A stretch of DNA of 64,000 bases from Rhizomys pruinosus (Eukaryota > Chordata > Mammalia > Rodentia > Spalacidae), in contig VZQC01005680.1 of NCBI GenBank assembly GCA_009823505.1, forward strand, positions 4,522,559-4,586,558, given 5' to 3'. This document shows positions 41,985-52,994 of the stretch, piece by piece. A model generated the notes under the pieces. It was not told where the DNA came from. It made no database searches and saw only the letters and a list, made by a program, of their open reading frames with translations. Position 1 is the first letter of the stretch. The number at the start of each line of letters is the position of its first letter. Position numbers and translations under genes: made by a program.

Positions 41985-42635
41985 ACTTAGTTCTTAATAG
42001 GGCCTTGTAGTAGGCAAAGTGCCCATCCTAGGCCCTAAACAAAACTGAAACTCACATTCGCACACAGCACAGCGTTGTCTGCTGCAGTTGGCTTGACCAA
42101 AAACTTAACCACTTCTAGAACTTGCTTTGTGATAATTAGATAAACCAAGAGAGATGTGAACAGGGGTCTGTCCGCACATTGGCTTGCTGGGAAGCAGCAA
42201 GGAAATGATCATATATCTTCTCCTCTCAGAGTTAATCAATAGGTGACTGAGGCTGAGATCAGAAAAGCACATTTTCTAATAGTTCTCAATTTACAATGGA
42301 GTTGTGTCCTGGTAAAAACCACCAACATAGAAAACGTTGAAGTTGAAAATTTCTTGAAAACACCTAACTTTTAGTGTATAGGACTTAGCCTCATCTGCCT
42401 TCAACAAGTTCAGAGTGCTGCCGTGTGCCTGCCGTTGGGGAAAAAAAATCATCCAACATCAAGAGAGTTTCATGATAAATGGTTGCATATCTCAGGTTAT
42501 TTATTGGACCTTGAAATGAAAGTGAAAACGAATATTAGCATTAAGTTGAAAATATTATGAATTGAATCTCTTATGTCAGGGATTGTCTGTATGACTTATC
42601 CATGAAGAATACAACTTCCATGAAGAAATAGTGAA
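41985..42635. other. Repeat-poor sequence
   Basis: AT-rich. TTCTAATAGTTCTCAATTTA to ATTTCTTGAAAACACC may be old repeat, but I cannot assign it. No exon. Confidence 0.45.
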
Positions 42636-42639
42636 TAGA

Positions 42640-42770
42640 GGGGCTGGAGTGTGGCTCGGTGGTAGAGCACCTGCCCAGAATCCCCCAGTGAGGGGTTGGG
42701 GACGTAGCTCGATAGTAATGGACTTGCTTAGATTGTGTAAGACCCTGGGTTCAATTTCCAGCATCACCAA
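42640..42770 (+). mobile_element. Two ID-type SINE heads in tandem
   Basis: GGGGCTGGAGTGTGGCTCGG TGGTAGAGCACCTGCCCAG (42640-42680) followed by a full-length head and B box, GGGGTTGGGGACGTAGCTCG with GACCCTGGGTTCAATTTCC (42694-42770). tRNA-like A and B boxes are visible. Confidence 0.75.
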
Positions 42771-42871
42771 ATGAACAGATAAAAATTATATAAAACAGAC
42801 CAGCCTGTGGCCATTTGGGCTACAAGTATTGACCAGTATTTCTAATTAAGGCTTTGGCATTCCAACTGAGT

Positions 42872-42960
42872 CTTGATCTGTTAGACGCATAACTCAGTGG
42901 AATATCCTTGCCTAGACATGTGTAAAGCCCTAGGTTTGATCCTCAGCCCTGCAAAAACAA
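42872..42960 (+). mobile_element. ID/B4-type SINE
   Basis: ACGCATAACTCAGTGGAATA, GTAAAGCCCTAGGTTTGATC and CTCAGCCCTGCAAAAACAAA. Confidence 0.7.
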
Positions 42961-43127
42961 ACATAAAATCCTGTTCGAGTAAAAAGCCAAGATTTGTGCC
43001 CAGTGCTGGGTCAGCAGCTCTTGGGAAGGGAGATCCTGGAAGATTGTAGATGAGTATCACTTCTGAAGAACATAATTTGAACTTGGAGAAGAGACAGTGC
43101 TTGTGAGACTTTTTCTCAGGAAGAAAC

Positions 43128-43430
43128 AACACATACATATCTAGTCACCCCAGACAGGGAACTCAGGACAGACCAAAGGAACATTGCACCAAAGTCCAAC
43201 TTGGGGTGCCAATGAGTTTTATTGGAGATATTTACAGGGAACATGGGCCATTCACATATAGCAGCATCACCCAAAAGCCCATACCAGTGTGAATGACAGC
43301 TCACCTCACAGAAGCTGTGTCCCTGGAATCTCTGCACAACCTGCAGACAGCACGAAAGGTTGGAGAGTCTCCTTTCAGCATCTCAGCTGGTCAGAGTGCC
43401 CCCCCAACCCCAGCCACCACCAAGTTGTTC
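43128..43430 (+). mobile_element. Rodent medium-reiteration repeat, unnamed
   Basis: GCACCAAAGTCCAACTTGGG, GCCAATGAGTTTTATTGGAG and GGAATCTCTGCACAACCTGC are a motif series I recall from rodent genomes as a repeat; I cannot name the family. Confidence 0.5.
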
Positions 43431-44330
43431 ACACATTCCATAATGGATTTTTTTGCAGGAGAGAGGGTTCTCGTGAATCATGTGCACTTCATCTTTCTGG
43501 GACAAGCAAAATTTGTTTACTTCGTGAGTCTCAGGAACCTCTCCCCTCCTTCTCGGAGGAAGTGCTTCAATTCAGAGGCAATCCCTATACATACAGCAGA
43601 CATTTGTGAGGCAAAGGGAGGATGGTGGGGTGAAACAGCCTATTTCATAGAAGAAAGCAGGAAAAGGATGGGTCAATGATATAATAGATGCCTCAAAATA
43701 GAAGTCACCCAGAGTGAATGGAAATGCTGGTTCATGTCGGATTCAGGGCAGGGTGATTACTAACCCTCCAGTCGGGTCTTTGTGGTGGAGATGGTAATTG
43801 GCACCATTAAGTTTTGAGTAGATGTTTTCCATCTGATCATATTATCTGCCTTTTCGCTAGTTCTCCATTAAATCAAACCACTGCTGGTAAGAATAAAGGG
43901 GGCCTATTAGAGACAAAGTTTAAGATTTTATCACAAATAGGGACCAGGCTGGATAGAATGGACATAAAAATATAAAGGACTTACTTGGAAGCATTTTACT
44001 ATAATGGCTGATTTTAATTATGAGCACATGCACACACACAGGCATGAAAGAGATGGCCATGGCAGTGTCTAATGGCTTCTCCTTCTCTTCCCTGAAATAG
44101 ACCCCAGTGGTCTGCTCTCACAAGGGCTAATTCAATAGAGGCCTGTTGGGTGATCTGGCACTCCAAGACTGTGTATTAACTCGCAGCTCCAGTATTCTCT
44201 CTTCCTCGTTGGCTTGCTCACTCTCACTCTGGCTCTTCCTCTTCCGCCATCCTCCAGTACCTGACAAGTTATCTACCACTGAGCTACACACCCAGGCCTT
44301 CTAGTTCTCTTTTAATAAAATGTAACCTTT
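43431..44330. other. Repeat-poor sequence (~900 bp)
   Basis: 43770-43990 is even-composition AT-rich DNA (GGTAATTGGCACCATTAAG, TTCTCCATTAAATCAAACC) that could be conserved. 44262-44299 is an ID-like fragment in reverse. The frame at 43293-43679 (128 residues) has no recognisable domain. Confidence 0.45.
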
Positions 44331-44339
44331 TCTTGCCTC

Positions 44340-44516
44340 TCCTGTTCTGGATAATTGTCAACTTGACACTCTTGGGAAGAGGAAGCCTCAGTTTTGAAAT
44401 TTTCGCTCTCAGACTGTCCTGTGGGCATGTCCATGTCTGTGGGGGCATTTTCTTAATTGTTGAGTGATGTAGGACAGCTCAGCCTACTGTGGGCCTGGGC
44501 TATAGAAGAAAGGTAG
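44340..44516 (+). mobile_element. Type-1 element, truncated
   Basis: AATTGTCAACTTGACACTCT, GTGGGCATGTCCATGTCTGT and AGCTCAGCCTACTGTGGG, cut off where the next copy begins. Confidence 0.88.
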
Positions 44517-44912
44517 CTGTGCTGGATGGCTTCAGTTGTCAACTTGACACACTTGGGGAGAGGAAACCTCAGTTGAGGATTTTTTTTTCCCATTAGGCTG
44601 GCCTGGGGCCCTGTCTTGATTGTTGAGTGATGCGGGTACTAGCCCACTGTGGACAGTACCACCCCTAGGCAGATGGTCCTGGATTGTATAAGAAAGCAGG
44701 CTGAGCATAGGACAGAGGAGCAAGCCAGTAAGCAGCGCTCCTCCATGGTCTGTGCTTCACTTCCTGCCTCCCGGTTCCTGCCCTGAGTTTGTGCCTTGAC
44801 CTCTCACCACGATGGACTGTCACTTGGAACAGGAAGGTGTAATAAACCCTTTCCTGCCCAACTTGGTTCTGGTCAGTATTTTTGTCACAGCAACAGAAGC
44901 AAACTGAAGTAT
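44517..44912 (+). mobile_element. Type-1 element, complete
   Basis: TGTGCTGGATGGCTTCAG then TGTCAACTTGACACACTTGG, CGCTCCTCCATGGTCTGTGC, GTGTAATAAACCCTTTCC and TTTTTGTCACAGCAACAG. Head-to-tail with the preceding copy. Confidence 0.93.
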
Positions 44913-44944
44913 CTCCTCTCTGCTCCCTCCCTGCCTTCCCTTCC

Positions 44945-45070
44945 CTCCTTTCCCTTCCATTCTCTTCCCTTCTCAGTTCTGTATATCTCAGGACAGCCTA
45001 AACTCACTGTGTAGCCAAGATGGCCTTGAACCCTAAACTCTGGGATGACTGCTGTGCACCACCACACCCC
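44945..45070 (-). mobile_element. B1-like fragment
   Basis: CAGCCTAAACTCACTGTGTA, GCCAAGATGGCCTTGAACCC and GCTGTGCACCACCACACCCC, preceded by CT-rich DNA. Confidence 0.7.
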
Positions 45071-45344
45071 ATTGAAACACCCTTTTGACCAGACTTGTGC
45101 GTTCTCTGCCTCTCAGCTCTGGAGAGACTTAGAAGAAGACTGACACAGGCATTTTCCTGTGCATGGACCCTGTCAAGAATTTTCCAATTAGATTCAGACG
45201 GTTGGTGCAGGAATGTTAGAGGGACTTTCCTGATCTGACCACTGTAGTTTCTCTTATAGAAACTTTCATAGGCATTGTTGGATACAAGATAGCTTTTGAC
45301 AATATGTAATGTTAAATCCAAGTTCAAGATCACATGAGAGGTAT

Positions 45345-45460
45345 TCCATGGTGAAATGACTCGGCAGGTAAAGGCACTTTGCTGCCAAGTCCTACCGTCC
45401 CAGTTCCATCCCTGGATCCCACATGGTAGAAGGAGATATCCAACTCTGTCTCTGTCTCTG

Positions 45461-45494
<34 letters not shown>

Positions 45495-45497
45495 ACA

Positions 45498-45533
<36 letters not shown>

Positions 45534-45535
45534 GC
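45345..45535 (+). repeat. B3 head followed by (TCTCTG)n, (CT)n and (CA)n
   Basis: GTGAAATGACTCGGCAGGTA and CAGTTCCATCCCTGGATCCC are B3 5' sequence. They run into hexamer repeats (45447-45484), then CT, then CA (45501-45531). A single SINE appears to have seeded three microsatellites in series. Confidence 0.85.
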
Positions 45536-45556
45536 TTAATAAAAAATAAATAAATG

Positions 45557-45800
45557 GGGCTAGAGAGACGGCTCAGTGGTTAAGAGTGCCAACTGCTTTT
45601 GCAGAGGACCCAGATTTGATTCCCAGCACCACATGGTAACTAAGAACCATCTTTAACTCCAGTTCCAGGGGAATGTGACACTCTCTTCTGACCTCCGCAG
45701 CATTGCATGACACGGGTGCACCAACCTACATGCAGACAGTACACTCATACACATAATAAATAAATAAATAAATAAATAAATAAATTAATTAATTAATTAA
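45557..45800 (+). mobile_element. B2 SINE with long AAAT tail
   Basis: GGGGCTAGAGAGACGGCTCA, TTTGATTCCCAGCACCACAT, CACATAATAAATAAATAAAT tail. AATAAATAAATG occurs on both sides. Confidence 0.95.
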
Positions 45801-46002
45801 AAAAATAAATAAATGCGAAAATTCCATTTACATAACTTAGACCCACTGAATGTAACTAAAATGGCTTCTTATGCTGATGATGCATGAGATAGGTGCTGTT
45901 CCTAGAATACATGGGATTATGCTCACTGAAAAATGCATTCTCCAAAAGATAATTAGCTAAAATGAGTGAATGAAAAAAAACACAGGAAAAAATATCACGA
46001 TA

Positions 46003-46255
46003 GGCAGCTGGAAAGAGGACTCCGCCACTGAAAGATTTGCCTTGAAAGCATAGGACCTGAGTTCCATCCAGGCATCACGTAAATTCCAGCGTTGGGGAGG
46101 CAAATCCAGGAGGATCCTTGGGGCTGGCTGGCCAGCCTGTCTAGTCTAGTCAGCTACTTCCAGGCAAAAGGAGAGATCCTCTTTCAACAAACAAGATAGG
46201 ATGGTGCCTGAATAACGAGAGTCAACGATAACCTCAGTTTCTACATGCATGGACA
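46003..46255 (+). mobile_element. B3 SINE
   Basis: GCAGCTGGAAAGAGGACTCC, TTCCAGCGTTGGGGAGGCAA and GGGGCTGGCTGGCCAGCCTG. Confidence 0.8.
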
Positions 46256-47298
46256 CATAATTTCACAACATCTTTTCCCTAGGGCTTCACCGGTATTCGG
46301 TCATCCCCCTGTGGCTATTCAGAAATCATTTTCCTGTTAACAAATGCAGGGCAGACAAGAAAAGGGATGGAGCACTCCAAACGGGAGGCAAGTGGCAGCC
46401 TCTTCCTTTTGATTTTTTTTACGTGCATTTTTCTACTTCCATTTGATCATAGGCTTCTCTAGTATATTTGAAAAGCTCACTTCAAAGGAAATCATAAGAA
46501 CTTGGTCCAAGAGAAATTGAGAGGCTTTCTGATTCCCAACTTCAATGAACTGCTTCAGGGCCACTTCTCTGAAAGTCCCCATGGACAGGAAATTGACAGC
46601 AATGGTTCATTTCCAAGAAGTGTGTGGGAGTTGGGGGGGGGCAGGAAGTGGCGCTGAGCTGGGGCTGGACAGGAACAGGGAGCTGCTGCTCCTTCCAGAC
46701 CTGCGGTGATGAATGCATCTGTCCACTCTGCAGCAGAGGGTGAGTAACAGAGAAACCAGCAGCTGGCCAATGTCCAGAGAGCAAGAGGCTGCAGAGTGCT
46801 CATCCCTGAAAAGGACTCCTATTTCAGACCTCTGCCTCCCAGGGCTCGGGGATCAGTGTGGAGGGGGCAGAATGGTTCTAAGAGCCGGTGGTGGTGGAGG
46901 ACCACAAGGAAATGGAGTTTTCTGGAAAGCTGCTCAGTTCCTCCTAGGATCTCACAGCAACGTTAACAGTGTGCCCAAGTCCTTTGTAAGCTCAAACTGG
47001 ACAAAAATCCCAACATAGACATGAGAAGTGGGTAAGAAACCCTAACCTAACTTAAGAAACTTCTGGTAGCTGATGATTGTGGGAGGGGAGAGTCAGTCTC
47101 TTTTTAGGGTAAGACTCTTGATGGGTTAACCAGTGGAGGGACTCACACTGAAGGACATTTGGGGACACAAATTTGATTCTCTCTCTATATTTATATATAA
47201 TACATAAAATATATTTATATATAATAGAGTACATTAAATAGTGGAAGTACTAAGGGGGTAAGGAGGGGGAGGATCTAAACACAATAAAATGCATTGTA
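46256..47298. other. Repeat-poor sequence (~1 kb)
   Basis: No repeat except an AT run at 47185-47226. Overlapping frames at 46542-47018 (up to 101 residues) are G/C-rich but have no domain, and no splice evidence was recognised. Confidence 0.45.
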
Positions 47299-47520
47299 TG
47301 GGGCTGGAGTGATGGATGACTCCATGGCTAAGAGCACTGGTAGTTCTTGTAAAGGACAAGAACTCAGTTATCAGCACTGACGTGGCAGCTAATTGGCCAT
47401 CTATAACTCCAGCTCCAAGTGATCCAGCACCCTTTTCTGGCCTCTGTAGGCATTACATGCACATGGTTCACTTACACACATGCAGGCAAAACATTCATAC
47501 ACATAAAATAAAAATAAATC
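47299..47520 (+). mobile_element. B2 SINE
   Basis: ATGGGGCTGGAGTGATGGAT, GTAGGCATTACATGCACATG and CATACACATAAAATAAAAAT. Confidence 0.93.
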
Positions 47521-47678
47521 CAAAACATAAAAAATATGTATATTATGAAATTTGCAAAGAACTAAAGCTTCATATACAAAGAATATAGAGATTAGAGTCT
47601 AGGTGTCATACCTGAGATACTGAACTATGGCTCAGTAGCCTATTAGCTCCTATGTAGCATAATACTTTCTTTAAAACA

Positions 47679-47679
<1 letters not shown>

Positions 47680-47720
<41 letters not shown>

Positions 47721-47885
47721 GCATGTGTATGGTGTGTGTGTGTGTGTGTATGTGTGTGGTATTCAGAGGGCAACTTTGTGAAGTCAGTTCTCTTCCTTCA
47801 CCTTTACCTAGGTTTGAGGGATCAAAATCAGGTCATCAAGCCTGGCAGCAACCTCCTTTACCCACTGAGTCATCTCACCAGTCCC
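47680..47885 (-). mobile_element. B3-type SINE with (ATT)n and GT runs
   Basis: (ATT)n at 47682-47719, GT-rich 47733-47758, then GGTCATCAAGCCTGGCAGCA and CACTGAGTCATCTCACCAGT, the reverse of a B3 head. Confidence 0.75.
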
Positions 47886-47944
47886 ATGCAACATGTGACA
47901 AAACTTTCAATGGAAGAACAAGGCCAGTGAGGGGAAATATCGTT

Positions 47945-48506
47945 TTCACTGCTTCTCTCAGTGTTGTGACAAAATACCTGAAAAAAGTAACTTATAGAAG
48001 GAAGGGTTTATTCTGCCTTATGGTTTAAGAAAGATGCAGTCCATCCTTGTGGAGAAGTCTGGCAGGATTGTGATGTGGCTGATCACATCACATGGAGCAG
48101 CCAGGAAGCAGACAGCAGACAGCTATAAAGCCTGAAAGTTAACCCCCACTACCTCCTAATACTAGTGACTCACTACCCTTGAGCCCCCTGAGGCACAGAA
48201 TAGCACATTATGTCACAAAATACAAAATAAATTATATATGGTATTACAACCTGCAGGCACAGGTTGGACACTACTGGAGAACGCAAAACTGGAGCAAATT
48301 ATGATTTATTACATGATTTTCCCCACTTCTATTTGAGCATATAACTTGTCTGGTGGATGTATGACCCAAGATAATTCTTCATCTAGAGAAGCCAAAGGTT
48401 GCGACAGTCCTGTGCCTAAAGGTGTCACAACACCACCAGCTGGGAACCAAGTCTGCAAACACAAGCTTGTGGGAGACATTTCACATTCAAACCAAAACCA
48501 AAACCT
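47945..48506 (-). mobile_element. Type-2 element, interrupted
   Basis: Left: CAGTGTTGTGACAAAATACC, AAGGAAGGGTTTATTCTGCC, CCCACTACCTCCTAATAC. Right end at 48425-48506: CACCAGCTGGGAACCAAGTC, GAGACATTTCACATTCAAAC. About 230 bp between (48195-48424) is foreign or rearranged; it includes CAGGTTGGACACTACTGG. Confidence 0.65.
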
Positions 48507-48698
48507 TACAGATTGATTTGCCTCCCTCTAGTTTATACACTCAGTGTCTTCTCCTAATCCCATTGTCCCATGGATTTCCTAATCATTCCCCCAAAACCCT
48601 TGTTGCTTTGAGTGTCCTTTGACTCCTAAGACCCACTTCACACTCACAGCACAATTGGTATTCTCACATTTCAGGCCATCTTTCCAGCCAACCTCTGT

Positions 48699-49063
48699 CA
48701 TGCTTGGCTTTTGTCAACTTAAAACAAACCTACACCTTTCCAGGAAGAGGGAACTTCAATGGAGGAATTTTCTCCATTAGACTGGCGTATGTACGGCCAT
48801 GTCTGAGGCACATTTTCTTGAATTCTAATTGATGTAGGAGGGTCCAGCCCACTGTGGATAGGTGAGCAAGCTGGGGGAGCGAGCCAGTAAGCAGCGTTCC
48901 TCCATGGTCTCTGCTTCAGTTCCGCCTCCAGGGTCCTGCCTTGAGTTCCCGCCCTGCCTTCCTCTGTGATGGACTGTAAAGTGCAGGATGAGGCAAACCC
49001 TTTCCTCCCCAAGCTGCTTATGGTCATGGTGTTTAGCACAGTAAGAGAAAGCAAACTAGAACA
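48699..49063 (+). mobile_element. Type-1 element
   Basis: CATGCTTGGCTTTTGTCAAC, GGGTCCAGCCCACTGTGG, GTTCCTCCATGGTCTCTGCT and AGCAAACTAGAACACC. Confidence 0.9.
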
Positions 49064-49310
49064 CCCTGCTCCGTTGAGATCCTTAGAATAAAGTGAATGT
49101 CAGCAAAGACTATGAGTCGCTTTTGTTTTATCACTAAATTTAATTACTGTGTAACATAATGGGTTTCCTGTAAGACATCTTCGCACAGGTCTAACTTTGC
49201 TTGTAGTCACCCCATTACCTTCCCTACTCTTGTCTCAGTGACATGAATGACGGGAAATATTTGGGTAGCAATCTCGGCCCCCAGTTTCACCATCTTTCCT
49301 GAAACTGTCT

Positions 49311-50025
49311 AGATTACTTTTCTATTGCTATGATAAAGCACCATCACCAAAAGCAGTGTGCGCATGAGACTGTTTACTGGGATTATGGTTCCTAGGTTTG
49401 AGCCCATCCTGGTGAGGGGGCGTGGCAGCACATGACAGATGTGGGGAAGGAGCAGGAAGGTAGAAGCTCACATCTTCAACCATGAACACAAAGCAGAGAG
49501 TGAACTGGAAGTGGGATTAGGCTCTGAACCCTCAAAGTCCATCCTGTGTGATGCACCTCCTCCAGCAAGACCGCACCCCCTGAAGGCTCCATAACCTCCC
49601 CAAACAGTACCACCCCCTGGGGACCAACATCATGGCTAGCTTCAGTTGTCAACCTGAGAAATCTGGGAGGAAGGAACCTCCATTGGGGAATTTCCTCTAT
49701 TGGAATGACCTGTGGCCGTGCCTGTGAGACATTTTCTTGATTTCTAATTGATGTAGGAGGGACCCGCCCACTGTGGGTGGTGCCACCCCTGGGCAGGTGG
49801 GCCTGGGATATATAAGAAAGGAAGCTGAGCAAGCCAGTAAGCAGCGTTCCTCCATGGTCTCTGCTTCAGTTCCTGCCCTGACTTCCCTCAGTAATAGACT
49901 ATGACCTGGAAGCCAAATAAGCTCTTTCCTCCCTAAGTTGCTTTGGGTCATGTTGTGTGTCACAACAGGCAACAGAGAAGCAAACTGGGACACCAAGTGT
50001 TTAAATACTACCACAGCATATTAAT
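49311..50025 (-). mobile_element. Type-2 element split by type-1
   Basis: Left: TTTCTATTGCTATGATAAAG, GGGGGCGTGGCAGCACATGA, CACCCCCTGGGGACCAA. Right resumes AGTGTTTAAATACTACC at 49996, which continues the expected type-2 end. Confidence 0.8.
49631..49994 (+). mobile_element. Type-1 element nested in type-2
   Basis: CATGGCTAGCTTCAGTTGTC, GGGACCCGCCCACTGTGGGT, TTCCTCCATGGTCTCTGCTT, GGCAACAGAGAAGCAAACTG. Third nested type-1 in the window; the target duplication is unclear (ACCAA on both sides). Confidence 0.92.
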
Positions 50026-50555
50026 CATTGTGGTCAGTAGGAAGTTAAACATTTATAAAGGAAGCACCAGAAAAAAGTGCCTTTCTGATACTGGTACATG
50101 TTCTAGCCATGGGAACAGAGGTTACTTCTCAATGTTCTAGCCGTGGGAACAGAGGTTACTTCTCAATGCTGGAATGCAGCCTCCTTTTAGGCAGCACTGC
50201 ACCTGATTGTCTTCCAGGTGGCACTGTAATTGAGCCATCCTGGAGACAGTCCACCAATCTGTGAAGTCAGATGCTGCTAGATGATAGGATGCCTGGTAAG
50301 AGTGGATTTCGTTGGTATCAGCTTGTTGTCTTTCTTTTCTGCCTGAGGAGAACATTCTTTGGTCAGAAGCAATGTTGTATAAGACACTGAATAATACATT
50401 CTGTCATTTGACAGGTGACAGAATTGGTGGAGCCTGGGGACGGGAAGCAAAAGCAAAAGAATCCTCAAGACTAAAGGTCTGTTCCAATGAGGGTGAATCG
50501 CAAGGCCTTCTGTAAACAGGAGTGGTCCAGGGTGATCAACCTGCCACCTGGTGTC
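50026..50555. other. Unique sequence with a 34-bp tandem duplication
   Basis: No family recognised. The tandem duplication at 50099-50166 is listed separately. Confidence 0.5.
50099..50166 (+). repeat. 34-bp tandem duplication
   Basis: Two units starting TGTTCTAGCCATGGGAACAG at 50099 and 50133, differing at one base (CATGGG versus CGTGGG). Confidence 0.97.
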
Positions 50556-50558
50556 TGA

Positions 50559-50566
50559 ATTAAATT

Positions 50567-50634
<68 letters not shown>
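50559..50634 (+). repeat. (TG)n microsatellite
   Basis: About 66 bp of TG (50569-50634) with a single CG interruption; it reads as a cysteine/valine frame that is not a gene. Confidence 0.98.
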
Positions 50635-50635
<1 letters not shown>

Positions 50636-50701
50636 ACCATAACCAGAGATTAATATGGATTGTCTTCCTTAATCACTATTTAACTATTTACCTTACATTT
50701 T

Positions 50702-50948
50702 TAAAAAGATTTATTTTTTTATTTATGTGTATGTGTGCATGTGTGTGTGCACTTGCACATGTGTGTGTGTGTGTGTGTGCACGCGCACATGAGTGCGATA
50801 CCAACAGAGGCCAGAAAAGGGTGTCAGATCACCTGAAGCTGGGGTTATAGGCAGGTGTGAGCCACCTGGTGTGGATGCTGGGAACCAAACTCAGGTCCTC
50901 TGGAAGAGCAACAAGTGTTCTTAACCACTGAGCAACCTCTCCAGCCCC
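50702..50948 (-). mobile_element. B2 SINE
   Basis: TAAAAAGATTTATTTTTTTA tail side, GT-rich middle, GAGGCCAGAAAAGGGTGTCA, GAGCAACCTCTCCAGCCCC. Confidence 0.92.
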
Positions 50949-51035
50949 TTTACCTTATTATTTGAAACAGAGTCTCTCACTGAACTGGGAGCTCTTTGCT
51001 TTAGCCAGGCTGGCTGGCCAGAGACCCCAGGGCCC

Positions 51036-51597
51036 AGCTGTGTCCACTTTCCCAGCACTGGTTCACACAGTGCACATGCCCACACTTAGCTGTGTCCACT
51101 TCCCCAGCACTGATTCACATGTCCACATTCAGCTGTGTCCACTTCCCCAGCACTGATTCACATGTCCACACTCAGCTGTGTCCACTTCCCCAGCACTGAT
51201 TCACATGTCCACACGCAGCTGTGTCCACTTCCCCAGCACTGATTCACGTGTCCACACTCAGCTGTGCCCACTTCCCCAGCACTGATTCACATGTCCACAC
51301 TCAGCTGTGTCCATTTCCCAGCACTGGTTCACATGGTGCATGCGTCCACACTCAGCTGTGTCCACTTCCCCAGCACTGATTCATATATCCACACTCAGCT
51401 GTGTCCACTTCCCAGGACTGGTTCACATGGTGCACATGTCCACACTCAGCTGTGTCCACTTTCCCCAGCACTGATTCACATGTCCACACTCAGCTGTGTC
51501 CACTTCCCCAGCACTGGTTCACACAGTGCACGCGTCCACATTCAGCTGTGTCCACTTCCCCAGCACTGGTTCACATGGTGAACATGTCCACGCTCAG
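51036..51597 (+). repeat. 43/52-bp minisatellite, twelve units, grown from B3
   Basis: Units start AGCTGTGTCCACTTCCCCAG. Short ~43-bp units end with TTCACATGTCCACACTC; long ~51-52-bp units carry an extra CATGGTGCA-like segment. Order: one long, five short, then long, short, long, short, long, long. The core CCACTTCCCCAGCACTG is B3 sequence, so the array arose inside the SINE. Confidence 0.95.
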
Positions 51598-51604
51598 CAT
51601 TTTT

Positions 51605-51708
51605 GTTTTGTTTTGAGAGGATCTCCCTCATCCTAGCCTTCCTAGAACACACTATGTAGACCAGGCTAACCCCAGTCTCACAGAAATCCACCTGCTTCTG
51701 CCACCACA
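51605..51708 (-). mobile_element. B1 SINE with perfect TSD
   Basis: TTTGAGAGGATCTCCCTCAT, ACTATGTAGACCAGGCTAAC, GAAATCCACCTGCTTCTGCC. TSD CTCAGCATTTTT at 51593-51604 and 51709-51720. It inserted at the edge of the minisatellite. Confidence 0.93.
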
Positions 51709-51800
51709 CTCAGCATTTTTATGTGGGTTCTAGGGGACTGAGCTCAGATTTCCAGGCTTGCCCAGCAAGCACTTTACCTTCTGAGCCATGCTCCTTGCCA

Positions 51801-52555
51801 CTGTGTTGCGGGACACGATCCTCCTGACAAAATAGCTGTGGTCTCCACCGGATCAGCTGTGTCTGCTTGCAAGAGTTCACTGGAACAGTGTGTTGACTTG
51901 TGCCCTCACAGAAGGAGTAGGGGAAGGCCATGAGACCCTCGCCTGAGATTCCAGCCCCTCCTCCCAGCATCTGGATGCAAGTCTGCCCTAAACGCATGGG
52001 ATTTCTGGGACCGGGAGGAGCTGCAGTATATGGTCTGGGAGAGGTTAACTGGGGGCTCCATCTAAGGCACTGTGGGGAAGCCATCCTCCGTGCTGGGTGA
52101 AGACTTTCCAGCGCAGCTGCTTTGTGGTCACCCACACTTGTCAGTTACCCTTCACCCATGCTCTGTGAGCAAGCCCCAAATACTCGTTGGCTCCCCAGAG
52201 TAAACTTGGGTGGAATTGAACTTCAGTTTGTCATTGGGACCTTAGGAGGGGTAGACTTTGCTTATGTCCTCCCCGGGAAGGATTCTCACAACAATCTGCA
52301 TGAGCTTCATAGGGAATTCATCACACTTGTGCTTCCTTGGTGCCACGTGGACCTGCTGCTGATCTAGAGTGGCAGCAGGGGAGAAGAGGACCTTGGAAAA
52401 TCCCTTCGGCTGAGCTGTTCCACCTTCTTCTCCATCCTTTCATGTGGACTCAGGGACTTGTAGTTGAGAGGAATGACACTGGGCCAAAGGTCAGGTGAGT
52501 CTGCTCGCTAGTAAGAGATTCCCCGTGGTGGGTACTTACACTGAATACAAATGTT
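51801..52555. other. Repeat-poor sequence (~750 bp)
   Basis: 52170-52400 (ACTCGTTGGCTCCCCAGAGT, TTGTCATTGGGACCTTAGG) could be an old LTR or repeat I cannot assign. The forward 81-residue frame at 52122-52367 has no recognisable domain. Confidence 0.4.
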
Positions 52556-52559
52556 CTTT

Positions 52560-52738
52560 AAACCCACCTGAGATGGTGAGATGACTTAGGGTACGGCTGA
52601 TTGCTGTCAAGCCTGATAACCTGAGTTTGACCATGAGGACACACATAAGGGAAGGATAGCAGCAATGGGACCTGCGCACGTCCGCTGTGGCGGGCACGTG
52701 CCCACACACATACCCGATGTGCATAAAGAATATTTGAA
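52560..52738 (+). mobile_element. B3 SINE
   Basis: GAGATGGTGAGATGACTTAG, AAGCCTGATAACCTGAGTTT and ACACATACCCGATGTGCATA. Confidence 0.82.
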
Positions 52739-52994
52739 AAGCAATCTGAGAGTTCTATCCTATACAATCATTTGCTAAACCACCTGCTTATCAACATTCA
52801 GGTCTCACCTCATCCGTCCCGTCTCCTACCAGCATGGATTTCTCCATTGCTATGAACAGTCTATGCTCTCAGAACCCTGACTGAGCCATGGTTGCTGCAG
52901 CATTCTGTGTGGGTATGAAGCATCTCCCACAGGCTCTGCATTGAGCGCCTGGTCCCATGTGCTGCTACGTGGGAAATGCAGGAAATATGCATGC

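Larger units (their letters stand above)
50958..51800 (-). mobile_element. B3 SINE expanded by a minisatellite and a B1
   Basis: Reverse B3: ACAGAGTCTCTCACTGAACT, GCCAGGCTGGCTGGCCAGAG, then the tandem array at 51036-51597 where B3 would read CCAGCACTGGGATTA, a nested B1, and finally the B3 head GTGGGTTCTAGGGGACTGAG with CTTCTGAGCCATGCTCC. Confidence 0.8.

Noticed and set aside
42640..42770. tRNA-like A and B boxes suggesting a tRNA gene
   Set aside because: Sequence and decay fit ID-type SINEs; no cloverleaf can be closed.
51719..52135. 138-residue reverse open frame
   Set aside because: Begins in unique sequence and ends in the B3 head; no recognisable residues or gene context.
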